Source: Nitrospirota bacterium (GTDB lineage Bacteria; Nitrospirota; Thermodesulfovibrionia; Thermodesulfovibrionales; JdFR-88). From it: DNA of 6,278 bases. The stretch covers positions 1 to 6,278 of the forward strand of contig JAJYGJ010000089.1 of the NCBI GenBank assembly GCA_021790695.1, read 5' to 3'. This document shows, piece after piece, positions 1 through 5,260 of this stretch. The translations under genes were made by a program, and so were the position numbers. Position 1 is the stretch's first letter, and the number at the start of each line of letters is the position of its first letter. The notes beneath the pieces were generated by a model. The model saw only the letters and a list, made by a program, of their open reading frames with translations, was not told the origin of the DNA and ran no database searches.

Positions 1-178
1 CGAATAGTGGCGTAAACAGGGGGGGGTCTGCCGGTTTGTCGGAGAGGGGTTTTTGTTTTTCGGTCCGCATCCGGCGGGCGCCGGGGCGCGCGCCCGGGGG
101 TATGTTTCCCTTTGTGAACGAGGGATACGGGGCAGCGCATCGGTGTTAACCTGAAAGTGGCAAAGGGGGGATTTTCTT
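1..178. other. Upstream region of the cytochrome gene, no gene seen
   Basis: No convincing coding region is present. It contains a run of eight G (19-26), a T-rich patch (51-59) and a very GC-rich inverted repeat (CGGGCGC at 75-81 with GCGCCCG at 90-96). A short inverted repeat TCCCT (107-111) / AGGGA (121-125) lies about 55 bases before the cytochrome start and could be an operator, but five base pairs are weak evidence. I could not identify a confident sigma70 or sigma54 promoter. Confidence 0.4.
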
Positions 179-1753
179 ATGAGGAAGTTCAGGTTTTACC
201 AATGGGCGCTCGTTGCGCTCATGGCTTCGGCGCTAGCCGCGTGCGGCGGCGGCGTGGGCCCCGGCGGCGCAGGTACTGCCACGGGGGCGGGGGGGTCAAC
301 AGGGACCCTTGCAGGCGTGGTAACCAACATCAGCAACGGCGCGGCGATTTCCGGCGCCAAGGTGACCCTCGGCAGAAGCTCTACGACAACCGATTCGACC
401 GGCGCGTATTCGTTCAGCGTGGCCACGGGGACCGCTCCGGCTTATGTCTCGGCCACCGGGTATCAAACAACCTCTCAGAATGTCACTATAAATACGGGTT
501 CCACAACCACCAACAACTTCGAGATGACCGCGGCGTACGGGACCCAGACGCCTCCGGCAAACAGCATGAATTACGTTCTGTTCGCATGGAACAACCTGGG
601 AATGCATTGCGACCAGAACGACTATTCCGCTTTCTGCGTCCTGCCGCCGTACAACATTCTGGTTGCCGAGCTCATCAACCGGAACACCACCACGAACCCT
701 ATTACGAGCGGCGTAACGGTGAGCTATTACCTTTACAATAAGCAAAACCCATCGCTGCACACTAATTTCTGGAACTACGTTGGCCAGTTTTGCGGCACGA
801 ATGCCCAGGGCGTCTATAGCTGCTGGAGCGCGGCGCAGAACGTCGGCATAACCGGCAACGGTCCTTCCGGCAACATGGTCCTCCGGAGCGACAACCTCAG
901 TTGGACCGCAGCGGGCCTTCCCGCGACACCGTACGATGACGACGGCACCTGGGACCCTTACGGATACGCCATCGTCAATGCCACGGACAATACAACCGGC
1001 GCCCTGCTTGCCACCGTCAAGGCCGAGACCCCCGTCTCGACCGAGATGGATTGCATGAACTGCCATGGGACCTCGGTTCTTGATCCGACCCTTAGTCCGC
1101 AGGCGAGCATTCTGTACGACCACGATACTTACAACAACGGCGCCAACGGGACCCATCTTTATACGGATTATCAGTCCGGCAAAGTCCACCTCTGCGGGGA
1201 ATGCCATGAGGATAACGCCCTCGGCACGACCAACCAGAACGGCGCGACCACGGACATCTCCACGGCGATGCACAGTTTCCATGCCGGCCTGATGAACACT
1301 ACTACCACTTCGGCAAACACGTCTCCCGATTGCTTTAACTGCCATCCGGGCCCCAAGACGCAGTGCCTGAGGGGCATCATGGCCCGCGCCGGCAAGTCCT
1401 GCCACGACTGCCACGGCGACATGACCGCAATGGGAAACCCAAACCGTCAACCATGGACGGCGGGGTCGCTGCCCAAGTGCGCCACCTGCCATGATCCGAA
1501 GTATTACACCGAAAACTCAAACACGCTGTATCAGAACTCCCTGCTGAACGACTCTCCCAATAACGCAATGAACGGCAAACTCTACTGCGAGGCCTGCCAT
1601 AACGGCACGCATGCCGAACTGATGACGACGGCGACTCCGAGCTCGCTGAACAATGCGGACTCGAATCTGCCGGAGTACCTGCAGGGCGACAACTACTGGA
1701 TCCACGCGTGCACCATCTGTCATCCGAACAAGAGCGGATACGTGCACCACTGA
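179..1753 (+). CDS. Seven-heme c-type cytochrome lipoprotein
   Basis: Likely an exported electron-transfer protein anchored in a membrane and used in respiration, possibly to an extracellular or periplasmic acceptor (inferred). The 524-aa product starts with a lipoprotein signal peptide ending in the lipobox LAAC (Cys22). A Gly/Ala/Thr-rich linker follows, then a carboxypeptidase-regulatory-like beta-sandwich domain (about 43-117). A region with the motif AWNNLGMHC (136-144), which I recall from multiheme cytochromes of metal reducers, comes next. Seven CxxCH heme-attachment motifs are packed into the C-terminal half at 292, 339, 385, 408, 434, 470 and 511. Extra cysteines at 144, 153, 205, 215 and 396 are outside CxxCH. 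The ATG is preceded by a GGGGGG Shine-Dalgarno-like run (165-170) at 8 nt. The gene stands alone, closed by its own terminator. The heme-protein assignment is secure; the specific partner or acceptor is unknown. Confidence 0.93.
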   Translation: MRKFRFYQWALVALMASALAACGGGVGPGGAGTATGAGGSTGTLAGVVTNISNGAAISGAKVTLGRSSTTTDSTGAYSFSVATGTAPAYVSATGYQTTSQNVTINTGSTTTNNFEMTAAYGTQTPPANSMNYVLFAWNNLGMHCDQNDYSAFCVLPPYNILVAELINRNTTTNPITSGVTVSYYLYNKQNPSLHTNFWNYVGQFCGTNAQGVYSCWSAAQNVGITGNGPSGNMVLRSDNLSWTAAGLPATPYDDDGTWDPYGYAIVNATDNTTGALLATVKAETPVSTEMDCMNCHGTSVLDPTLSPQASILYDHDTYNNGANGTHLYTDYQSGKVHLCGECHEDNALGTTNQNGATTDISTAMHSFHAGLMNTTTTSANTSPDCFNCHPGPKTQCLRGIMARAGKSCHDCHGDMTAMGNPNRQPWTAGSLPKCATCHDPKYYTENSNTLYQNSLLNDSPNNAMNGKLYCEACHNGTHAELMTTATPSSLNNADSNLPEYLQGDNYWIHACTICHPNKSGYVHH

Positions 1754-1769
1754 CGATTGAGCGGATATC

Positions 1770-1810
1770 TGCGGGAGGGCGAAATAAAAACGCCCTTCCG
1801 CAGTCTTTTT
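1770..1810 (+). terminator. Intrinsic terminator of the cytochrome gene
   Basis: A 12-bp stem TGCGGGAGGGCG (1770-1781) pairs with CGCCCTTCCGCA (1791-1802), with one G-T wobble. The nine-base A-rich loop is at 1782-1790. The stem is followed by a T-tract (1804-1810). It lies 17 bases after the cytochrome stop codon. Confidence 0.92.
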
Positions 1811-1830
1811 CCGTGACGGGGGGAATTAAA

Positions 1831-2103
1831 ATGGACAGCGGGCGTATTGCCCCCACCCCGGATATCGGCTTGCCGCTGGTGGCTTGCCGCTGGTGGCTTG
1901 CCGCTGGTGGCTTGCCGCTGGTGGCTTGCCGCTGGTGGCTTGCCGCTGGTGGCTTGCCGCTGGTGGCTTGCCGCGGGGTCAAGCGAGCGAACATTATGAA
2001 AAAAATTCCTTACAGTAGGTTCCCCGCGGGCAAAAATTGCCGCGGGGGAGATCAATCTCTTGAATGGCGGGCCCCGAAAGGCCGCCTGCAAAACGGAGGA
2101 TAA
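1831..2103 (+). CDS. Possible small ORF encoding a repeat peptide (uncertain)
   Basis: A 90-codon ORF starts at ATG 1831 after a GGGGGGA Shine-Dalgarno-like run (1818-1824), much like the ribosome site of the cytochrome gene. It reads through the 14-bp tandem repeat, so it encodes a 14-residue repeat (LPLVACRWWLAAGG), then a basic tail. It stops with TAA at 2101-2103, two bases before the TTG start of the next gene. An internal ATG at 1996 would give a 35-codon version. Against it: the repeat unit contains no stop in any frame, so an open frame arises easily by chance, and no promoter fits between the terminator and the ATG. I recognise no family. If translated, its likely role is coupling to the lipoprotein gene rather than making a functional protein. 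Confidence 0.22.
   Translation: MDSGRIAPTPDIGLPLVACRWWLAAGGLPLVACRWWLAAGGLPLVACRGVKRANIMKKIPYSRFPAGKNCRGGDQSLEWRAPKGRLQNGG
1867..1974 (+). repeat. 14-bp minisatellite, 7.7 copies
   Basis: The unit GGCTTGCCGCTGGT is repeated seven times without a single mismatch (1867-1964), followed by a 10-base partial copy (1965-1974). Perfect identity suggests recent expansion by slippage or recombination. The unit length is not a multiple of three, and three units encode 14 residues. It sits between the cytochrome terminator and the small lipoprotein gene. Copy number is likely to vary between strains, and assemblies may collapse it. Confidence 0.97.
2022..2047 (+). promoter_or_regulatory. GC-rich hairpin in the leader of the small lipoprotein gene
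   Basis: CCCCGCGG (2022-2029) pairs perfectly with CCGCGGGG (2040-2047) around a ten-base A-rich loop. No T-run follows, so it is not an intrinsic terminator. The right arm lies in TTGCCGCGGGG (2037-2047), an exact copy of the junction at the end of the 14-bp array (1968-1978). It could stabilise or gate the mRNA leader, but that role is only inferred. Confidence 0.5.
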
Positions 2104-2105
2104 AA

Positions 2106-2477
2106 TTGAAGCGTTATTTTTTTGCGGTTTGTATGGTCGTCGGCGTGCTGGCGGCGGCCGGCTGCCAGAATAACGCGGGGCCGAAAGGGCTTCTGGATAA
2201 GTATTTCGGCTCCGCGATCAAACAGGACTATGCCGCCTCTTACACGTGCTATTATGACGCTTACAAAGCCAAGATCAGCGAGGCGGAGTACGTGAAGCAC
2301 CGCCTGGAAGACCCGGCGGCGCTGCGCGATTATAAAATCCTTTCGCTCCGGCAGAATGGCGATACAGCCAGCGCCGAGGCGGCCCTGACCTTCATAAAAG
2401 ACAAGAAACCCGTCGTAATAAAAGTGACGGAGAACATGATTAAAGAACACGGGAAGTGGCGGATAAAAGTATGGTGA
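2106..2477 (+). CDS. Small lipoprotein, possible NTF2-like/DUF4878-type fold
   Basis: A 123-aa predicted lipoprotein of unknown function. From the TTG at 2106, the product begins MKRYFF, a hydrophobic stretch and a lipobox ending AAGC (Cys20). A mature domain of about 100 residues follows (LLDKYFGSAIKQDYAASY at 29-46, ending KWRIKVW). One leading helix, a middle rich in charged residues and a terminal beta-hairpin resemble small NTF2-like lipoproteins of the DUF4878 type. That is an impression, not a search result. I chose TTG because GGAGGA (2095-2100) sits five bases upstream and the signal peptide starts there. The upstream in-frame ATG at 2064 would add 14 residues, several of them charged, and bury this ribosome site. 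The TTG start is weak, and a possible ORF stops 2 nt before it, so translational coupling is conceivable. Confidence 0.8.
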   Translation: MKRYFFAVCMVVGVLAAAGCQNNAGPKGLLDKYFGSAIKQDYAASYTCYYDAYKAKISEAEYVKHRLEDPAALRDYKILSLRQNGDTASAEAALTFIKDKKPVVIKVTENMIKEHGKWRIKVW

Positions 2478-2534
2478 TCCCTCTTATGTGATTTTGTCAC
2501 GAACCTTGTTTTCATTTTTCGGGTCATCCATTCC

Positions 2535-2558
2535 GATAGAATTGTCTGATAGAATTGT
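2535..2558 (+). repeat. 13-bp period direct repeat before the THUMP gene
   Basis: GATAGAATTGT occurs at 2535-2545 and exactly again at 2548-2558. Each copy contains TAGAAT, one mismatch from a -10 hexamer, but neither has a good -35. The pair is flanked by a short inverted repeat CCGAT (2533-2537) / ATCGG (2560-2564). It ends about 20 bases before the ATG at 2579, so it could be an operator or a duplicated -10. Confidence 0.6.
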
Positions 2559-2578
2559 AATCGGCAGGTGGATTTCTC

Positions 2579-3118
2579 ATGCGGGACTGGAATGTCGTGG
2601 CCGTTATCCGTGAGGGCGGGTTCGATGAGGCGCTCCGGGTGCTTGGAGAATTCGGCTTCGTCGGGCGGTCGCGTTTTTATAACGTGCTTTTGATGAAGGT
2701 GGCCGATATAAGGCAACTGCTTTCGGCCCTGCGCCGGAGGCTGGCCGAGGCCCCTCAGTCGCTTGCCTTCCTTTCGAGGATACTTCCGGTGGAAATGACG
2801 TTTCAGTTTTCCACGCGCGAGGAATTCGAGAGCAAGGCGAAAGAATCGGTCCTCGTGTACGCCGGCGAGCTTGGGGGGAAAATCTTTCATGTGAGGATTC
2901 ACCGCCGGGGCTCAAAGGGAAGACTCTCAAGCCCTGAAGAGGAGCGCCTCCTGGATGAATTTTTACTGGGTGAACTGGACAGAAAGGGCAGCCCCGGACG
3001 GATCAGCTTTGAGGACCCCGATGCGGTAATAGCGGTGGAAACTGTCGAAAACAGGGCGGGAGTTGCCCTGTGGCGACGCGAAGACCTCGCCCTTTATCCC
3101 TTCATCCGGATCGAATGA
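2579..3118 (+). CDS. Stand-alone THUMP-domain protein (putative RNA-binding)
   Basis: Likely an RNA-binding protein acting on tRNA or another structured RNA. THUMP domains in known families (ThiI, Trm-G10, Tan1) grip the tRNA acceptor region and position a catalytic partner. The 179-aa product has an N-terminal alpha/beta part (DWNVVAVIREGGFDEAL, 3-19) and then a THUMP-like core from about 62 to 178. The core carries the pattern FHVRIHRRG (103-111), EERLLDEFLL, FEDPDAVIAVETV (144-156), RAGVALWRRED and YPF. No methyltransferase, thiouridylase or other catalytic domain is fused, so it would need a partner, as Tan1 does. The start is ATG 2579 with AGGTGGA (2566-2572) seven bases upstream. Its neighbours are two methyltransferase-like genes and selC further downstream. 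The family assignment is good; the target RNA is unknown. Confidence 0.82.
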   Translation: MRDWNVVAVIREGGFDEALRVLGEFGFVGRSRFYNVLLMKVADIRQLLSALRRRLAEAPQSLAFLSRILPVEMTFQFSTREEFESKAKESVLVYAGELGGKIFHVRIHRRGSKGRLSSPEEERLLDEFLLGELDRKGSPGRISFEDPDAVIAVETVENRAGVALWRREDLALYPFIRIE

Positions 3119-3132
3119 AATAAAAACCGGAA

Positions 3133-3161
3133 TTGACAATCGCGCGGAAAACTGATAAATT
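3133..3161 (+). promoter_or_regulatory. Sigma70-like promoter of the 3168-3339 unit
   Basis: A perfect -35 TTGACA (3133-3138) is followed by a 17-base spacer and TAAATT (3156-3161), 4 of 6 to the -10 consensus. The expected start of transcription is near 3168-3169. It starts just after the THUMP gene's stop and before any other large gene. Confidence 0.65.
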
Positions 3162-3168
3162 GTTTGGC

Positions 3169-3276
3169 ATGTCTGACGGAATCGCGTTCAAGAATATGTG
3201 CGGTATATGCGGCAGGCATTCGTCCGGCGCATGGCGACTTAAAGTTGAAGGGCCGTGGCCGGGAGGGTTCGTGTAA
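3169..3276 (+). CDS. Possible 35-residue CxxC microprotein or leader peptide
   Basis: ATG 3169 to TAA 3276 encodes 35 residues with a CGIC motif (11-14), His17, and tryptophans at 22 and 30. The ATG falls exactly where the promoter would start transcription, so the message would be leaderless, with no Shine-Dalgarno sequence. Two cysteines spaced CxxC could bind metal or be redox active, but one pair is too little to claim a zinc ribbon. The codons for Pro29-Trp30-Pro31 overlap the segment able to pair with the terminator arm, as expected for a leader peptide. Chance occurrence in an RNA gene is equally possible. No family recognised. Confidence 0.28.
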   Translation: MSDGIAFKNMCGICGRHSSGAWRLKVEGPWPGGFV

Positions 3277-3309
3277 AGCAAAAAGGGCAACAGCGATAAG
3301 GGAACTCTG

Positions 3310-3339
3310 AAAGGCCGCGGATCACCCGCGGCCTTTTTT
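3310..3339 (+). terminator. Strong intrinsic terminator
   Basis: GGCCGCGG (3313-3320) pairs perfectly with CCGCGGCC (3326-3333) around loop ATCAC. Flanking AAA (3310-3312) pairs into the six-T run (3334-3339). It closes the short transcript starting near 3168, and might be conditional for the downstream genes. Confidence 0.92.
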
Positions 3340-3459
3340 ATGGTGCGAAAAGCGTTTTTTATTTGAACCCGTCTCAAAATTGATTCTGAAGCGAAAGAGA
3401 GAGGAAATCGGCCGGAAGCTATTTTGCGACAGGTTCTTGAGGAGGAGGTGGATTTTTTC

Positions 3460-4266
3460 ATGAAATGGGACGCGGAAAAATACGATTCGGCGAACGCCCC
3501 GCAGGTCGAGGCGGGGAGGGAGCTTATAAGAATGGCGGCTGTCAGGCCGGCTGACCGGATACTGGATATCGGCTGCGGCACGGGGAAACTTGCCCTGGAG
3601 CTTGCGCGCCTGGCCCCGGAGGGAAAAGTCATCGGGATAGACCCGTCCGAGGAGATGCTTCAAAAGGCGGTCTCGGTCTCGGCCGGCGCCGCCAACCTGA
3701 AATTTATGCGGGGCAGCGCCCAGGAGATGGATTTCAGAGAGAGTTTCGACCTTGCCTTCTCGAATTCCGCCCTTCACTGGGTGAAGAAACCGGAGGAGCA
3801 GAGGACCACTTTGGCAAAGACCTTCAGGGCGCTTGCGCCCGGCGGCAGGATCGCCTTCCAGATGCTGGCGATGGATTTCTGCACGGAATTTTTCGAATAC
3901 GCCGGCCGGGCCGTAAAGGCGGCGGGCCTTGATCGGTTCTTCGATAATTTCGTGCCGCCCTGGCATCTGGCCTCGGTGCAGCAGTACGCCGGGTTGCTCA
4001 GGGAGGCGGGTTTTTCGGAAATAAACGCCTTTTTCAGGCAATACAGGTTGACCTTCGGCTCCATAAAGGACGTGCTTGATTACTGGTGCCAGGCGGTGCT
4101 TCGGCCTTATCTTTCCGTACTGCCGGAGCTTGAGCGGGGATATTTCAAATACGCGTTCGCAATGCAGTTCGAGGCCAACAGGTCTTCGTCCGGAAATGGC
4201 ATCGAGTTTGATTTCAGGCGGCTTTTCGCCCTTGCCGTCAAATCCGGGGAGGGAGGGCACATATGA
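3460..4266 (+). CDS. Class I SAM-dependent methyltransferase (BioC/Tam-like)
   Basis: Predicted cytosolic methyltransferase, substrate unknown. The 268-aa protein has the Rossmann-fold signature: SAM-binding motif I ILDIGCGTGKLAL (34-46), the acidic residue after strand 2 in VIGIDPSEEML (57-67, Asp61), and SNSALHWV (101-108) plus APGGRIAFQM (126-135). The SNSALHWV form resembles trans-aconitate and malonyl-ACP methyltransferases (Tam, BioC). The C-terminal half (from about 140) is a helical cap that probably sets substrate choice, so I give no gene symbol. I chose ATG 3460 because AGGAGGTG (3443-3450) stands nine bases upstream. A TTG 36 bases earlier would lie upstream of that site. It overlaps the next gene by ATGA, so the two are one operon. 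The terminator at 3310-3339 lies upstream and may control it. Confidence 0.87.
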   Translation: MKWDAEKYDSANAPQVEAGRELIRMAAVRPADRILDIGCGTGKLALELARLAPEGKVIGIDPSEEMLQKAVSVSAGAANLKFMRGSAQEMDFRESFDLAFSNSALHWVKKPEEQRTTLAKTFRALAPGGRIAFQMLAMDFCTEFFEYAGRAVKAAGLDRFFDNFVPPWHLASVQQYAGLLREAGFSEINAFFRQYRLTFGSIKDVLDYWCQAVLRPYLSVLPELERGYFKYAFAMQFEANRSSSGNGIEFDFRRLFALAVKSGEGGHI

Positions 4267-5000
4267 AGGACAGGATGGAGCTTGAAAACGTCGCCTTTAT
4301 AGGGCGGACATACGAGGAGTATTTGTCCATGTTCGATCTTGCTGAAGCGGTCTTTTTTAGCGGCCCGGTGCTGGACTGCCCGGCCGGGCCGTCGTCTTTT
4401 GCCGCGCAGGCATGCGCCAAAGGCTTCAAGGCCGCGGCATGCGACGTCCTGTATAATCTGCCGTCCGGCGAGCTTGCCGCGATGGGAAAGCGGGACCTGG
4501 CACTTATCGGCCAAAAGCTGGAGGAAACGGCCCATCTCTTCAACTGGGATTATTACGGCGATAAAGCCGGGCACATGGGGCACAGGACCGCCGCGCTCGG
4601 GCGGTTTCTGGCCGATTTTCAGGAGGGGGCGGAAAACGGCAGATATGTTTATGCGGAACTTCCCCGGCTGCCGTTTGCGGACAGGTCCTTCCGCCTTGTG
4701 CTTTCTAGCCATTTTCTTTTTCTCTACGGAGACATATTGACACCCGGCTTCCACGCCGAAAGCCTTGGCGAGATGGCCAGGGTCTCATCCGGAGAGGTCA
4801 GGATATATCCGCTTCAGGGGCTCGATGCCAGGCCCTATCCACACATGGACGGGGTGCTCGAAATTCTACGGAAGAGCGGGGTCGCCGCCGAAATCAGGCC
4901 CACGCCTTTCGAGTTCTTTAAAGGGGCGAATAAGATGCTCGTCCTGGGTAGAACCGGAGGGCCGGGCGGCTTTCCGCCCGCCGGGCGCAAAAGCGTCTGA
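4263..5000 (+). CDS. Methyltransferase-like protein with altered SAM motif
   Basis: A 245-aa class I methyltransferase-like protein of unknown substrate. The region VLDCPAGPSSFA (36-47) sits where motif I should be, but the usual GxGxG loop is replaced by CPAGPSS. Asp61 (AACDVLY) fits the acidic residue of motif II. A later segment, LPRLPFADRSFRLVLSS (133-149) followed by HFLFLYGD, matches a conserved block I recall from uncharacterised bacterial methyltransferases. The protein ends in a Gly/Pro-rich tail after VLGR, possibly disordered. Its ATG overlaps the upstream stop (ATGA, 4263-4266), behind the G-rich site GGAGGGAGGG (4248-4257), which implies translational coupling and joint function. 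It may bind SAM unusually, or be a non-catalytic partner of the upstream enzyme. A GGGCGG/CCGCCC hairpin (4964-4979) near the 3' end lacks a T-run. Confidence 0.72.
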   Translation: MKDRMELENVAFIGRTYEEYLSMFDLAEAVFFSGPVLDCPAGPSSFAAQACAKGFKAAACDVLYNLPSGELAAMGKRDLALIGQKLEETAHLFNWDYYGDKAGHMGHRTAALGRFLADFQEGAENGRYVYAELPRLPFADRSFRLVLSSHFLFLYGDILTPGFHAESLGEMARVSSGEVRIYPLQGLDARPYPHMDGVLEILRKSGVAAEIRPTPFEFFKGANKMLVLGRTGGPGGFPPAGRKSV

Positions 5001-5038
5001 TATCTGTTACAATTCTAACAATGGCCGTGTTTGAATAT

Positions 5039-5068
5039 TTGACAAGATTAAAAATTTACTTGTAAAAT
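5039..5068 (+). promoter_or_regulatory. selC promoter
   Basis: A perfect TTGACA (5039-5044), an 18-base AT-rich spacer and TAAAAT (5063-5068) lie just before the tRNA. Transcription would begin about ten bases upstream of the mature 5' end. A small inverted repeat TTTAC/GTAAA (5055-5066) overlaps the -10. Confidence 0.8.
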
Positions 5069-5084
5069 CGGGATGTTAGCCATT

Positions 5085-5182
5085 GGGAGTGTATAGGGCT
5101 CTGGTGTCCCTCCCGGACTTCAAATCCGGTGTTGCCGGCCAAAATCTGGCAGGGTGGGTTCGATTCCCACACGCTCCCGCCA
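5085..5182 (+). tRNA. selC: Selenocysteine tRNA (tRNA-Sec, anticodon TCA)
   Basis: This tRNA reads UGA as selenocysteine after charging with serine by SerRS and conversion by SelA; SelB delivers it. The acceptor stem has the eight base pairs typical of bacterial tRNA-Sec: GGGAGTGT (5085-5092) with ACGCTCCC (5171-5178), one T-G wobble. The anticodon loop CTTCAAA (5118-5124) carries TCA at 5120-5122, between CCGGA and TCCGG. A long extra arm pairs TGCCGG with CTGGCA around 5132-5150. The T-stem GTGGG/CCCAC encloses TTCGATT. Discriminator G and CCA are encoded (5179-5182). Its presence implies that selA, selB and selD and selenoproteins exist elsewhere in the genome; no UGA-interrupted selenoprotein gene was found in this window. 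No clear terminator follows, only AT-rich DNA. Confidence 0.97.
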
Positions 5183-5260
5183 ATAAAATTATTTAAAATC
5201 AATATGTTATGTTATTTACGGATGCTAAAACCACTGTATGCAATCATTAAAGCCAGCAGT
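5183..5260. other. AT-rich flank of selC
   Basis: Strongly AT-rich and non-coding, in contrast to the GC-rich genes upstream. I see no duplication of the selC 3' end here or later in the window, and no integrase. It marks the change from core-like to accessory-like DNA. Confidence 0.5.

Larger units (their letters stand above)
3168..3339 (+). ncRNA. Putative short transcript or attenuator leader
   Basis: Promoter at 3133-3161 and intrinsic terminator at 3310-3339 define a transcript of about 170 nt. I do not recognise it as 6S, SRP, tmRNA, RNase P or a known riboswitch class. The sequence contains the palindromic GGCCGTGGCC (3251-3260). Its CCGTGGCC (3253-3260) can pair with GGCCGCGG (3313-3320), the terminator's left arm, with one G-U pair. 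That could act as an antiterminator for the methyltransferase operon starting 120 bases further on. Alternatives are an independent small RNA or an mRNA for the 35-residue ORF at 3169-3276. Confidence 0.45.

Noticed and set aside
296..1492. Long minus-strand open frame opposite the cytochrome gene
   Set aside because: It is antisense to a gene with seven CxxCH motifs and a signal peptide. Its Arg/Val/Gly-rich composition is what GC-rich antisense frames give.
1867..1974. CRISPR array
   Set aside because: The 14-bp units abut without spacers, so this is a tandem minisatellite.
2064..2105. Upstream ATG start for the small lipoprotein
   Set aside because: It would add 14 charged or proline-rich residues before the signal peptide and read through the GGAGGA site that fits TTG 2106.
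3168..3339. Cobalamin, c-di-GMP or other known riboswitch
   Set aside because: Short pieces such as AAGGGAA recall a cobalamin motif, but the conserved core boxes and the GCCACTG-type element are absent.
3424..3459. TTG start 36 bases upstream for the first methyltransferase
   Set aside because: The near-perfect AGGAGGTG lies downstream of this TTG and correctly spaced for ATG 3460.
3102..4260. Minus-strand open frames opposite the methyltransferase and the short transcript
   Set aside because: They overlap a clear methyltransferase with a strong ribosome site, cross the terminator and show no domain pattern.
4964..4979. Terminator at the end of the second methyltransferase gene
   Set aside because: GGGCGG/CCGCCC forms a good hairpin but lies inside the coding region and has no T-tract after it.
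179..5000. Selenoprotein gene with in-frame TGA, suggested by selC nearby
   Set aside because: Reading past the TGA stops of the cytochrome, lipoprotein, THUMP and second methyltransferase genes gives no protein-like continuation or downstream hairpin of SECIS type.
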